A stretch of DNA of 64,000 nucleotides from assembly GCA_002412715.1 (NCBI GenBank), contig DHVP01000025.1:62524-126523 (forward strand), in the 5' to 3' direction. Below, in pieces: positions 42,254-52,400 of the stretch. This DNA is from Deltaproteobacteria bacterium UBA5205. GTDB lineage: Bacteria > Desulfobacterota > Syntrophorhabdia > Syntrophorhabdales > Syntrophorhabdaceae. The translations under genes and the position numbers were made by a program. Numbering within the stretch: the stretch's first letter is position 1; each line of letters starts with the position of its first letter. Under the pieces are notes generated by a model. That model was not told where the DNA came from, did not search any database, and worked only from the letters and a program-made list of their open reading frames with translations.

Positions 42254-43786
42254 TCAATCCTCCCTTGTTACCCTGAAAACTTCGTCGAGAGTGGTTATGC
42301 CCATACGGATCTTCTCGATCCCGTCCTCGAGGAGTGTCTTCATACCCGCTCTCCTCGCCTGCGCCCTGATCTCGCCCTCATCGGCGCCCTTCAAGGTCAG
42401 CCGCCTGAGTTCCTCATCGACGACAAGGAACTCGAAGAGCCCCGACCGCCCGAAGAATCCCGTATGCGCACAGGTCTCACATCCCGCCCCACGCCAGATG
42501 GGGACGCCTCTGCCCATGCCGAGGGCCATGAGTTCCTCCACCTCGTCGGATGTGCCCACCTGGCGCCTGCAATCGGGGCAGATCATTCTCACGAGGCGCT
42601 GCGCGAGGATGCCCCGGACCGTGGACGACAGCAGAAAGCTCTCCACGCCCATGTCAAGAAGACGTGTGATCGCACTCGGCGCGTCGTTCGTGTGGAGGGT
42701 GGAGAACACGAGGTGCCCCGTCAGTGCCGACTGGATGGCTACCTGGGCTGTTTCCAGGTCGCGGATCTCGCCGATCATGATAATGTCCGGGTCCTGCCTG
42801 ACGATGTGGCGCAGCGTGCTGTTGAAGTCGAGTCCGATCCGGGGCTTCACCTGGATCTGGTTCACGCCCTTCAACTGGTATTCCACAGGATCTTCCACGG
42901 TAATGATCTTCTTTTGGGGGGAATTTATCTTGTCGAGCGCCCCGTAGAGGGTTGTTGTCTTGCCGCTGCCTGTGGGCCCCGTCACAAGGATAATGCCGTT
43001 TGGCTTCGTGATGAGCCTGTCAAGAGACGCGAGGATTGCCTGCGAAAACCCCAGTCTGTCGAGATCGATGACGATACTTTCGCGGTCAAGTATCCTCATT
43101 ACGATGCTTTCCCCGTTCAGGATGGGGATGGTGGAAACCCTGATGGCAATCTCTTTCTCGCCGACACGCAGCCGTATCCTTCCATCCTGGGGAAGCCTGC
43201 GTTCGGCAATGTTGAGCCTCGCCATGATCTTGATGCGCGAGACAATCGCTGCCTGAAGTCTTTTCGGTGCCGATTCCACATCGTTGAGAACGCCGTCTAT
43301 GCGATAACGGATCTTCATCTCGTCCTCGAAAGGCTCGATATGGATGTCGCTCGCCCTGGACTCGACTGCACGGGTGATAAACAGATTGACGAGCCTGATT
43401 ATGGGCGCCTCCGACGCGAGGTCCTTGAGATGGCCTACGTCCTCTTCTTCCTCGTCACGTATGAACTCGTAGCCCTCCCGCTCGTCGATCCCCTCTATGA
43501 TCTTGTCCACGTTCTGCTGATCTTTGCTGTAGAACCGGGAGATATGTTCATCGATGACAGCGGGGTCCCCGGTATGGACGAGGACGTCACTCGCGGTCGC
43601 CACCCTCAGTGCATCGACAATCTCCCGTTTGGAAGGATCGGCCATGATGATCTTGAGTGTTCTGTCCTTCCACTCGAAGGGGATGACTCCGTTCTCCCTG
43701 ACGAAACGCGTCGATATGCCGTCCATGACAAGGGGTACCCTGGGAAACTCCTCCGGAAAGAGATAAATTATCGTCTTGCCGTTCAT
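42254..43786 (-). CDS. gspE: Type II secretion ATPase GspE
   Basis: 510 residues. An N-terminal GspE-like domain (about 1-110) comes first. The ATPase core has Walker A VTGPTGSGKTT near 265, Asp box ITVEDPVEY, Walker B DPDIIMIGEIRDLETA and the His box TLHTND. A zinc-binding tetracysteine unit follows (CPDC ... CETC, near 395-430), which separates it from the shorter DotB-like ATPase at 888. It drives pseudopilus growth with GspL and GspF. The gspD stop overlaps the start by 4 bases. Confidence 0.95.
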   Translation of the reverse strand: MNGKTIIYLFPEEFPRVPLVMDGISTRFVRENGVIPFEWKDRTLKIIMADPSKREIVDALRVATASDVLVHTGDPAVIDEHISRFYSKDQQNVDKIIEGIDEREGYEFIRDEEEEDVGHLKDLASEAPIIRLVNLFITRAVESRASDIHIEPFEDEMKIRYRIDGVLNDVESAPKRLQAAIVSRIKIMARLNIAERRLPQDGRIRLRVGEKEIAIRVSTIPILNGESIVMRILDRESIVIDLDRLGFSQAILASLDRLITKPNGIILVTGPTGSGKTTTLYGALDKINSPQKKIITVEDPVEYQLKGVNQIQVKPRIGLDFNSTLRHIVRQDPDIIMIGEIRDLETAQVAIQSALTGHLVFSTLHTNDAPSAITRLLDMGVESFLLSSTVRGILAQRLVRMICPDCRRQVGTSDEVEELMALGMGRGVPIWRGAGCETCAHTGFFGRSGLFEFLVVDEELRRLTLKGADEGEIRAQARRAGMKTLLEDGIEKIRMGITTLDEVFRVTRED

Positions 43787-45981
43787 AATCCTGCTTCACC
43801 CTGGAACACAACTTTCGGCGGCGGTTCCTTTGCTGCCGGACTGTCCGGCGACCTAACGCCGATATCGCCGCCGGCCGGCATGGCCTCTGTTTGCGTCACT
43901 TCATGTCTCTCTGTATTGCTCGCTTCCTTGATCTGTCGCGGAAGTTTCGCTTCAGGCGGTTTCAGCGTTCCATCCTTTCCTGCGCCTGACTGCGGGACGG
44001 CTTGAGGTTTCCAGCCATTGGCTTCCTGTGGGACGTCGCGGATAAGCTCTTCCTTCTTCAGCTTTCCCTTGCCTGTTTTCGTTATATCGTCAACATAGGA
44101 AGCGGTGGTCTTCCGGGCATCCTGCTGGTTCTTGATGACCCGCGGAGTCAGGAGTATGATCAGTTCCTTGCGGTGGTTCTCGTCCGTGGTGCTGCCAAAG
44201 AGGTAGCCCAGGAGCGGTATCTTGCTCAGGTAGGGGATGCCCGATCGTGCCGCAGATATGTCCTCCCTGATGAGCCCTCCGATGAGGATCGTCTGGCCGT
44301 CCTGTACGACAAGGTTCGTCGTCGCCTCCGTCTTCTTAACAATGATGTTGGTCTCGCCGTCGAAAAGGGTGATCGTGTCGTAGGAAGAGACTTCCTGGGC
44401 GAGGTCGAGGGTAACGAGTCCGCCTTCGTTGATACGGGGCTTTACCTTGAGGATGATACCGATATCCTTGTACTGGATGGTCCGCTGAGCGGCGGTGGTG
44501 GTGGACGCTATCGTTTCCGTTGTCACGATGGGGACCTGCTCTCCCACCTGGATCCGCGCCTCCTTGTTATCCGTTACGAGTATGCGCGGCACGGCAAGGA
44601 GCTTTGCCTTTGATTGCGTCGCAAGCGTGTCTATGACCGCCTTGAAATCTCCCCCCACCGTCCCCGCAAAGCTGAATGTCCCGCTGCCTGTGGTGCTCGT
44701 CGCTGTCGCGCCGGGTACGTCGAATCCGACGGTGCCGTTAACTGACCCCAGAACACCGTTCATGCCGTCGGGCGAGAACTGAAGGGCCCAGGAGACACCA
44801 AGCTTCAGGTCGTCCTTCAGGGTTATCTCCGCAATCACCCCTTCGATAATCACCTGTCTCGGGATGATATCGACACGCCGGATGGCCTCCTTGATGACCT
44901 CATAGTCCTCGGGCAAACTGAGGATAATAAGGGAGTTCAGGTTCTCCTCGGCAATGATCTTCGTTATGGGAGATACCAGGCCGTCTCCCAACTGGGAACC
45001 CGAAGCGGACAAACCCTCCGGGGCGCTGCGCGCCGCCGCGCCCGGAGGCTGTTTCGAGGCGGGCGTTGCCGCGCCGGCAGAAGGCGACGCAGCAAGGGGT
45101 GGGTTTGCCGCGCCGCCACGTCCGGAGGAAAGAAAGACCTGCTGCAGAATGTTCGCTATATCCTTTGCCTTGCTGTTCTGGACATGGTAGACGAACACCT
45201 GGGGCTTCTTCTGTTTTGTCTGTTCGCTGTCAAAAAGGTTGATGAGCTTAAGTAGTCTTTTAACATTGGAATCCGTGTCGACGAGCATGATGTGATTGAT
45301 GTTGGACACATCGATGGCCACGGCGGTTGTCGTAAGGAAGGGCGTGATAAGTTTGATGATCTCCGCCGATTGACTGTACATGACCGGCACAACATGTATG
45401 ATAGATTTGCCCTGGATCTCGATGGAATCGGGGTCTCTGCCGACGGTCACCTCCGCGGGTTCCCTGGCGACGTCGCCGATCGGAACAATCCTGTAGAGGT
45501 CGTCTTCTTCTACAACACCCACTCCGTTAAGCCTCAGGATGTCCTCCATGACGGAAAGCACCCGGTCGCCCTCAACAGGAGTCACGGAACGGAACGTGAC
45601 CCGTCCCTTCACTCTCTGGTCTACGATATAATTGACCCTCAGGATCTCACCGAAAACGGTCTGGATGACCTGGTACATATCGGCATCATCAAAGGAAAGG
45701 CTGACGGGGCTGGACGCCCTTGCCGTCAGTTTCCTTGCTTTCCGGGGCATTCCTGGCGCGGGTCGCGCCGCCTCATCCGCCGTTGCCTGAGCCAGGTTTG
45801 CCTTTTCAGACGGCTGCGTCGCGAGCGGGTCCGTTGATGATGGACCCTCTGCTGTCCCATTGCGCTGCGATACCTGCCGGGGGACTGCCGTTCGCGGATT
45901 GTTGTCGCCATACGAAGGCGTCACCATCAGCGTGAAAAAGAGGCACCCGAAGAATACGAGCTTTCTGCAATTTGTCATCAT
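43783..45981 (-). CDS. gspD: Type II secretion secretin GspD
   Basis: About 732 residues from ATG 45981, where GGTGAT precedes; a GTG at 45996 also begins the frame. Signal peptide (about 1-28), N0 domain (VSLSFDDADMYQVIQTV), N1-N3 repeats, with an Ala/Pro-rich linker of about 50 residues near 300-350. The secretin core has VPRILVTDNKEARIQVGEQVPIV and QDGQTILIGGLIRED and ends with KIPLLGYLFG and a LIILLTPRVI strand. The C-terminal tail of about 90 residues is Pro/Lys-rich. It forms the outer-membrane gate. It leads the leftward gsp operon. Confidence 0.93.
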   Translation of the reverse strand: MMTNCRKLVFFGCLFFTLMVTPSYGDNNPRTAVPRQVSQRNGTAEGPSSTDPLATQPSEKANLAQATADEAARPAPGMPRKARKLTARASSPVSLSFDDADMYQVIQTVFGEILRVNYIVDQRVKGRVTFRSVTPVEGDRVLSVMEDILRLNGVGVVEEDDLYRIVPIGDVAREPAEVTVGRDPDSIEIQGKSIIHVVPVMYSQSAEIIKLITPFLTTTAVAIDVSNINHIMLVDTDSNVKRLLKLINLFDSEQTKQKKPQVFVYHVQNSKAKDIANILQQVFLSSGRGGAANPPLAASPSAGAATPASKQPPGAAARSAPEGLSASGSQLGDGLVSPITKIIAEENLNSLIILSLPEDYEVIKEAIRRVDIIPRQVIIEGVIAEITLKDDLKLGVSWALQFSPDGMNGVLGSVNGTVGFDVPGATATSTTGSGTFSFAGTVGGDFKAVIDTLATQSKAKLLAVPRILVTDNKEARIQVGEQVPIVTTETIASTTTAAQRTIQYKDIGIILKVKPRINEGGLVTLDLAQEVSSYDTITLFDGETNIIVKKTEATTNLVVQDGQTILIGGLIREDISAARSGIPYLSKIPLLGYLFGSTTDENHRKELIILLTPRVIKNQQDARKTTASYVDDITKTGKGKLKKEELIRDVPQEANGWKPQAVPQSGAGKDGTLKPPEAKLPRQIKEASNTERHEVTQTEAMPAGGDIGVRSPDSPAAKEPPPKVVFQGEAGL

Positions 45982-46252
45982 CGATTCATCACCCACCGGA
46001 GTTTTTGCGAGACCAACAGGATTCTAGAGTTATGCGACGTCAGTTTGCATCCTAATGGGATAAACCGGACCGATTATGGTTCTAAGAAGGCCGGTACCGC
46101 TGCAAGGCAAGGCCTACGGCGCCCGTGCGGAAGGCAAATCCCGGAATAGTACCATCATGCCCCACAATGTGATGAACAAACCAGTCGGGGTAGTGACAAA
46201 ATAATCGTATCGGATTAGTCTCTTTCCAAAAAACGGCAGACAGGGAGGATGG

Positions 46253-46681
46253 ATGAAGATTCAATACAGATATTGCAATGACAGGCGCGGTTTCACACTC
46301 GTGGAGCTCCTCGTGGTCATGGTCATCGTGGGGCTCCTCGTTGCCCTCGTGGGTCCCAAGGTCTTTCCAAAGCTGGGCAAGGGCAAACAGGCCGCGGCCA
46401 AAGCCCAGGTCGAGCTTCTCGGCCAGACCCTCGACCATTTCCGCCTCGACGTGGGTCACTACCCCACAACACAGGAAGGTCTCGGCGCCCTCGTCACAAA
46501 CCCCGGGGTACAGAACTGGGAAGGCCCCTACCTCAAGAAAGCGCTCCCCAACGACCCCTGGGGCAAACCATATCATTACCTGTCGCCCGGCTCCCACGGA
46601 GAGTTCGACATTTACTCCTACGGAAGGGACGGCACGCCCGGAGGGGAAGGCGAAGACAAGGACGTGGTCAATTGGGAATAA
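46253..46681 (+). CDS. gspG: Type II secretion major pseudopilin GspG, divergent from the gsp operon
   Basis: 142 residues with AGGGAGG before ATG 46253. The class III leader ends at RRGFTLVELLVVMVIVGLLVA. The globular part carries YPTTQEGLGALV, GPYLKKALPNDPWGKPYHY and the calcium-binding loop GTPGGEGEDKDVVNWE, all diagnostic of GspG. It is transcribed away from gspD across a 270-base divergent region, so pseudopilin supply can be regulated apart from the rest of the machine. Confidence 0.93.
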   Translation: MKIQYRYCNDRRGFTLVELLVVMVIVGLLVALVGPKVFPKLGKGKQAAAKAQVELLGQTLDHFRLDVGHYPTTQEGLGALVTNPGVQNWEGPYLKKALPNDPWGKPYHYLSPGSHGEFDIYSYGRDGTPGGEGEDKDVVNWE

Positions 46682-46689
46682 ACAATTTA

Positions 46690-46711
46690 TTCCGGCCTGC
46701 ACCGGAATGAC
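46690..46711. repeat. Single copy of the REP-like repeat also found at 7702-7843
   Basis: TTCCGGCCTGCACCGGAATG followed by AC matches the right arm of the 7702-7843 element except for one base (A for G in the core). It forms a 6-base stem TTCCGG/CCGGAA. It lies 9 bases after the gspG stop, in the convergent gap with the autotransporter gene. Confidence 0.6.
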
Positions 46712-46754
46712 GGAAAAGAAATGCCAAGGGGCGGCTCTCAGGCCACCCCTTGGC
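46712..46754 (-). terminator. Hairpin terminator after the autotransporter gene
   Basis: GCCAAGGGG (46723-46731) pairs perfectly with CCCCTTGGC (46746-46754), and the loop can add three GGC/GCC pairs. On the minus strand the stem is followed by ATTTCTTTTCC, a T-rich tail. It would end the leftward autotransporter transcript. Confidence 0.65.
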
Positions 46755-46829
46755 TGCACTATTATCCGGTCATCGGCTAAGCTTGACAGGCTTTCCTATT
46801 ACCCATCGCTATGACCTGGCACCCTTCTT

Positions 46830-49352
46830 TTACCAAAAAAACTTCAGTCCTCCCGTGAAGCCGTGGCTCGTCTGGTCGTCTGTGAAGCCCAGATCGTAGC
46901 CTACGAAGAAGTTGAGCATGTCGCCCTTTTTTGCGGTGAGATTCAGGGAGACAACACCTGCTTCTCTTTTTGACGTGCTGGAGGTAATGACGAAGGAGCC
47001 TGCCGTTTCTCCTGCGAACCGTGCGTTGATGTTCGCTTCCGTGTCGCCGAACTCATGGAGCCATTTGGCGCCGAATTCGGGGATAAGGGTGAAGTCCTTT
47101 GCCGCCTTGAACTCCCGGGAGAGCTTCACACCCAGGCCGCTCTGGTAGGAATCGGTATTGTGGCTGTCGCTCTGGAGATTTAATGCGCCGGCGCCTGTTT
47201 CCGTAAAACTGTCCGTATGGTTCCTCATAGCGAGGAAAGAAACAAGGGGCGTTGCGGTGATGCCGCCGAAGATGGGCACCTTGTAGCCGCCCTCGAGGTA
47301 GCCTGATATGTCGCTGCCGTCATAGGAGCCCCGGGCCACCCGGTAGATGTTGCCGAAGCTGAGATAGCGCTTCGTCTCGTAGCTGTTCCTGCTGTAGGCG
47401 AACGCCGCGTCCACATACCACAGCTTGCTCTTAGGGACGTAGGAGCCGTACAGTGCTCCCTGGAAGCTTTCGGCATCGGAGTTGTCCCGAAGCTGTTTCA
47501 TATCGACGTCCGTCTTTGAATACCCGATTGCCACGCCGGCCCGGATATTGGGGTTGATGAGGTAGTCGAAGCCTGCGATGGCCCCGCCTATCGTGTAGTC
47601 ATAGCGGGAACCGGTATCGTCGCCGTGGCGGTTGCCCGTCACGCTGTATCCTTTGATCCACATTCCGTAGGGCAGCTTCTGCCCGTCCCTTGGAAGGGAG
47701 AACCCCGCGTCGGAGGCCACCGGGCCGCCCGAGGCAAGCATCGTCAGAGGATCGGACTGGCGGTCGTTGAGCCCGAGGAAGCCAGTGCCCGTCGCGGCAC
47801 CGCCGGTACGGCCGAAGAGGTTCTGATAGAAGCTCCCCTGCTTTACAGGAGCGACCGTTGCCGATACGCTGTGTGTCGTTCCCGATATTTGATCGAGGGC
47901 GGAGTTGAGAGCGCCGTCGTCGAGGGAGAACAACTCATCGACAACGGTGACCATGTCGTCGGAGGAAGAATTGCTATAGGCATCGTCGATTGCCGACGCC
48001 ACATTGCCCCCCGCTCCCCTGGCCCCCGCCTTCTTGAAATTGGAGCTCACATCGAGGTAGCTGTTCTTTGCGTCATAGGAAAGAGCCACCTTCTTGTACT
48101 TCTGCTGGAAGTCTGACGTCACCGAGTCGAAGGTGCCGGTAAGACCGTTTGCCGTCTCGATTATCGTGTGCGTGCCCCCTTTCAGACCCTTGCTCACAAC
48201 GGATACAGCGCCGCCGTTCAGTGCCGCCGTGTCGGCCGTTATCTTCCCGGCCTTGCCGTCCGAGCCCGCTCCCACCGTGTGGGTTGCGCCCGCCTCGTGG
48301 GTGTAGACACCGCTTACCTTGAGGGCGCCGCCGAGGACCGACATGCTCCTGCCGCTCGAAAGGTTGCCGCCCAGGCTCCAGGTGCCGTCCCCGGATTTCT
48401 CTATGGTCTCGAAGTTGAGGAGGGTGCCTTTCTTTATCTCGCCCGAGCCGGTGAGGTAGACCTTATCGTCGGTGCCGGGGACAATGGTGGAAACAGTCGA
48501 ACGGTCAGCGTCAACGTTGCCCGTTATGTCAGAGCCTTCACGGAGATAGGCGGTGTCATTTCCGGCGCCCATGAGTACGGCATTGCCGGCGGTGCCGATA
48601 ATAGTGCCGATGTTGTCGAGAATGTTATTACTATCGCTGTAAAATATAATTCCCGTGGCGCCCTCTATCGTACCGGCGTTGCTGACACTGGTATCGTCGC
48701 GACCGTAGATTCCCGCCGTGGATCCCTTTATCGTCGCACCCTCTTCGTTGACAACAGAGGCTATTCCACGGAAACCGTATATTCCACCGGTGATGGTGCC
48801 GCCCTTCTTATTGGTCAGCCTGTTATCCGCACCGGACATGTATACGCCTTCAGCTGTCGCGGTAATAAGACCTTCATTCTCTAGGGTATTGCTGCCAGCC
48901 CGAAGATTAATACCGCCATCTGAGCCGCCACTAATTGTCGCGCCTTTATTATTGATAACGGTGGCGGAGTTCACATAGACGGCACTATAACCAGAGCCGC
49001 TTTCAATCGTTCCTGAGTTGATGAGAGTTCCACCCCCTCCTCCTGACGTCAGGTCTACTCCGCGCGTAGCGCCCGTTACCGTCGCCCCTTCCTCTATGGT
49101 CAAATTCCAGCCGGCGCCTGTCGAGGACACGGCACCACCACCACTCGACGTTGTCACCTTGACTCCCTGTGTTATGGTGGCGTTCTTCGGGTTGTCCCCG
49201 GCATTAGGTTCGTTCTCCAGAACAATCGCTTCCGTTCGGTCGTCGCTGATCACCACCTCCGCAAGGGATGGTTTTACAATGCATGGTGCCGCAAGCATAA
49301 GGAGCGATACGCCGCAGACCATGCCTTTCTTAAACGATATTCTCATCTTCAT
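46830..49352 (-). CDS. Type Va autotransporter
   Basis: 840 residues from ATG 49352 (AGGTGA upstream). Signal peptide (about 1-31), then a passenger of beta-helix repeats (about 40-420) with short units such as GGTLINSGTIESGSG, SVSNAGTIEGATG and NILDNIGTIIGTAG. A linker and the C-terminal beta-barrel (about 560-840) follow, with YGMWIKGYSVTGNRHGDD, FDYLINPNIRAGVAIGYSK and the end FTGGLKFFW, which has the aromatic last residue that BAM recognises. The barrel inserts in the outer membrane and shows the passenger outside. No protease motif was seen; an adhesin is likely. Confidence 0.9.
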   Translation of the reverse strand: MKMRISFKKGMVCGVSLLMLAAPCIVKPSLAEVVISDDRTEAIVLENEPNAGDNPKNATITQGVKVTTSSGGGAVSSTGAGWNLTIEEGATVTGATRGVDLTSGGGGGTLINSGTIESGSGYSAVYVNSATVINNKGATISGGSDGGINLRAGSNTLENEGLITATAEGVYMSGADNRLTNKKGGTITGGIYGFRGIASVVNEEGATIKGSTAGIYGRDDTSVSNAGTIEGATGIIFYSDSNNILDNIGTIIGTAGNAVLMGAGNDTAYLREGSDITGNVDADRSTVSTIVPGTDDKVYLTGSGEIKKGTLLNFETIEKSGDGTWSLGGNLSSGRSMSVLGGALKVSGVYTHEAGATHTVGAGSDGKAGKITADTAALNGGAVSVVSKGLKGGTHTIIETANGLTGTFDSVTSDFQQKYKKVALSYDAKNSYLDVSSNFKKAGARGAGGNVASAIDDAYSNSSSDDMVTVVDELFSLDDGALNSALDQISGTTHSVSATVAPVKQGSFYQNLFGRTGGAATGTGFLGLNDRQSDPLTMLASGGPVASDAGFSLPRDGQKLPYGMWIKGYSVTGNRHGDDTGSRYDYTIGGAIAGFDYLINPNIRAGVAIGYSKTDVDMKQLRDNSDAESFQGALYGSYVPKSKLWYVDAAFAYSRNSYETKRYLSFGNIYRVARGSYDGSDISGYLEGGYKVPIFGGITATPLVSFLAMRNHTDSFTETGAGALNLQSDSHNTDSYQSGLGVKLSREFKAAKDFTLIPEFGAKWLHEFGDTEANINARFAGETAGSFVITSSTSKREAGVVSLNLTAKKGDMLNFFVGYDLGFTDDQTSHGFTGGLKFFW

Positions 49353-49388
49353 ACATTCACCTTTTCCTTAAATATCCTTCGCTGTAAT

Positions 49389-49444
49389 GAGATGAAGCGG
49401 AACGAAAGAGGATGAATCGCTCCATCCTCTTTCGTTTTCATCTC
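49389..49444. other. Long bulged hairpin between the autotransporter and the giant repeat-protein gene
   Basis: AACGAAAGAGGATG (49401-49414) pairs perfectly with 49423-49436 over an 8-base loop. An outer 8-base stem, GAGATGAA (49389-49396) with TTCATCTC (49437-49444), extends it past a GCGG bulge. It lies within the 99-base gap 49353-49451, where both genes run leftward. It lacks a following T-run, so besides termination it may act as an mRNA-stability or processing element. Confidence 0.6.
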
Positions 49445-49451
49445 TCCATTG

Positions 49452-52400
49452 TCATATGCCCGAACCCTCGGGCCTGCTGAAAGTAGCGCTAATCGTGTGA
49501 TCCGCGGTGACGTTGGTGAATAGCTGTGAATATGCTGTCTGCCCCGATGCGGCTTCAACCTTGGCTCCATCAACCAGCAACTCGTCTATTAGGTACTCTC
49601 CGTCTGTGTCGGCCGCGATGTTAAATGTCTGGTCACTGCCGCCCGTAACCTGTACGCTGCCCGACGGGTCGATGGTGCCGCCTGTGCTGCCGCTTGCCGT
49701 GATGGTATATTTTGTGGCCGGTTTCTGCTTGAAGGTGACAGCGATCGTGTGATTGGCCGTCACGTTCGTGAAGGTGTAGGTCGTTATTGCGCCCTGGGAC
49801 ACGTTGTCCACGAGGACGTTCTCAACCTCGTAGCCCTCAGAGGCTGATATGTTGAACGTCTGGCTCCCGCCGGATGTGACTGACACGGAACCCGCGGGGC
49901 TGATGGTGCCGTTTGAGCCCGCGGAGGCCCCGATCGTGTAGGTGGTCGCCGGTTTCTGCTTGAAGGTGACGGCGATCGTGTGATTGGCCGTCACGTTCGT
50001 GAAGGTGTAGGTCGTTATTGCGCCCTGGGACACGCTGTCCACCAGGACGTTCTCAACCTCGTAGCCCCCGGAAGCTGATATGGTGAAGGTCTGGCTTGCA
50101 CCGGATGTGACTGACACGGAACCCGAGGGGCTGATGCTGCCGTTTGAGCCCGCGGAGGCTTCGATCGTGTAGGTGGTCGCCGGTTTCTCAAAGTTGACTT
50201 CTATCCGGCCATCTGTCTGCATGTTCGTGAAGGTGTATGTGTACGATGTCTTGCCCACAGCCTCCTCTATGGTCTCGCTTGTCGTGCCTTTGACCACCTT
50301 TACCCTGCCTATCACGTAGCCCGGACTGGCCGTTATGGCATATGATTGGCTTCCGCCTTTAGAGACCGTTGTGTCCTCACGGGGGCTGATGGTACCGCCT
50401 GTGCCCAGTCCCGTTTTGATGGTGAACTGGGACTGTTGCTTGAAAGTCGCGGTGATCGTGTGATCCTCAGTTACTTTCGAGAAGGTATATGTGTATGTGC
50501 TCTTTCCCGACGCTCCGACCACAGCGCTTCCGTCCACCGTCAAGGTGTCAATGCCATAACCGTCGGAGGCAGCTATCGTGAAGGTCTTCGTGGTGCCCCG
50601 CTCCATCTGCGACGTCCCGGGGTTTATCGTACCGTTCTGGCCTGCCAAGACCGTGATGGTGTTGTTCTGCGGCTTCCTGAAGGTAACGCTGATAGCGTGA
50701 TTCTGCGTCACGTTCGTGAAGGGATAGGAATACTTACTTTGGCCCGATGCCGCAGTCACAATGTTTCCGTCCACGGCCAGTGCGTCAATCACATAACCGT
50801 TGGTGACATCGGCCGTTATGGTAAACGTGATATTCTTACCGTTCTCCACAATCTGGTCCCCTTCGGGGCTCATGCTACCGCCATTACCCTCCGTGGCCGT
50901 GATGGTGTGGAATTGCTTGAATGCCGCTGTGATCGAGCCGTTCGCCTGCACGTTCTGGAAGGCATAGCCCCACGAAGTCTGCCCTGATGTCACCGTTATG
51001 GTTTCTGTCGTTGTGCCCTTGACCACTGTCAGGGTGTTGATGACATAGCCTTCACTCGCCTTCACGGTGAACTGCCGGCTGGCGCCTCGGCCTACGGTCT
51101 GGCTGCCGGCGGGGTTGATGATGCCGCCCGTGCCCGCGCTGCCTGTGATCGTGTAAGTCTTCGTCTTGAAGGTAGCGGTGATCGAGCCGTCCACCTGTAC
51201 GTTCTCGAAGGTGTACGCATATGATGCCTGGTCTGCTGCTGCGGCTATGGTTTCTTTCGTTGTGCCCTTGACCACTGTCAGGGTGTTGATGACATAGCCT
51301 TCACTCGCCTTCACGGTGAACTGCCGGCTGGCGCCTCGGCCTACGGTCTGGCTGCCGGCGGGGTTGATGGTGCCGCCCGTGCCCACGCTGCCTGTGATCG
51401 TGTAATACGTTTTCTTGAAGGCAACCTTAATGGTATGGTCGCTGGCCACTTTTGAGATAGTGTAGGTGTCTGTTGACCAATCCTGAGCCTTGTTGTCCAG
51501 TATCACCTGGGCAACACCGTAGCCCGAACCGGGCGTAAAGGTGAATTTCTGATCCGCACCGGGCTTCACCAGGGTTTTGCCGGCCGGTGTGATGGTGCCA
51601 TTTCCTCCAGAAACCGATGTGTTAATGGCAAACTTGTAATTGCTGAGCTTCAGGACGGAGAAGTTGGGATTGAGAACGTCATCAGCAGTGCGAGGGAAGG
51701 TGTATTTCGGCTCTTCTTTGTTGTCGCCCTTCCACGACGCATCACTGGTGCCCCCGACAACGATATCACCTGTTGTCGGATCTGTCGCCACGGAGTAGGC
51801 TCTGTCCGCACCCAGACCGCCCCAGAAGGTGTGCCACCTGCTCTTGCCATTGCTCGCGTCAAGGCCGAGGATCGCCATGTCGGTAATGCCCGCGTTACCG
51901 GAGAAACCATGAATGGGATCCCCATCGCCGTATTTCTTCCAGGGACCACGGACCTCTCCCACCACGTACACCGTAGTACCATCGCTGCTCAGAGACATTG
52001 CGTGGGGAACATCTTCAGAACTCTTTCCACCGCGGAAGGTATGCCATTTGTAGCGACCTTCGTTGTCCGTTTTCATGACGACGAAGTCGTTGTCGGGAAC
52101 GGGTACAGTATGTTCAGCTACCGGATAGTTATCTTGCACCGGCCAGTTGGATTGGCTGTATCCTGCAAGATAGTATTTATTGTTATCATCCACCGCTACC
52201 GCCGTGGTCCAGTCGTCCTCTGTCCCGCCGAAGAAGGAATGCCAGTGGTACTCAAGATCATCTCTGGCGAGGCGGGCAACGAACATGTCGAAACCGCCGG
52301 AATGGGAATTGCGGGGAGAAGCGTTGTAGTGAACATGGTTGTCGTAGTTCCACTGCTTACTGCTGGAACCGACAACAACCGGAAAGCCTTCCTTGTCAAT

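Noticed and set aside
46082..46759. 225-residue minus-strand frame covering gspG
   Set aside because: It is the antisense shadow of gspG, whose pseudopilin motifs are unmistakable.
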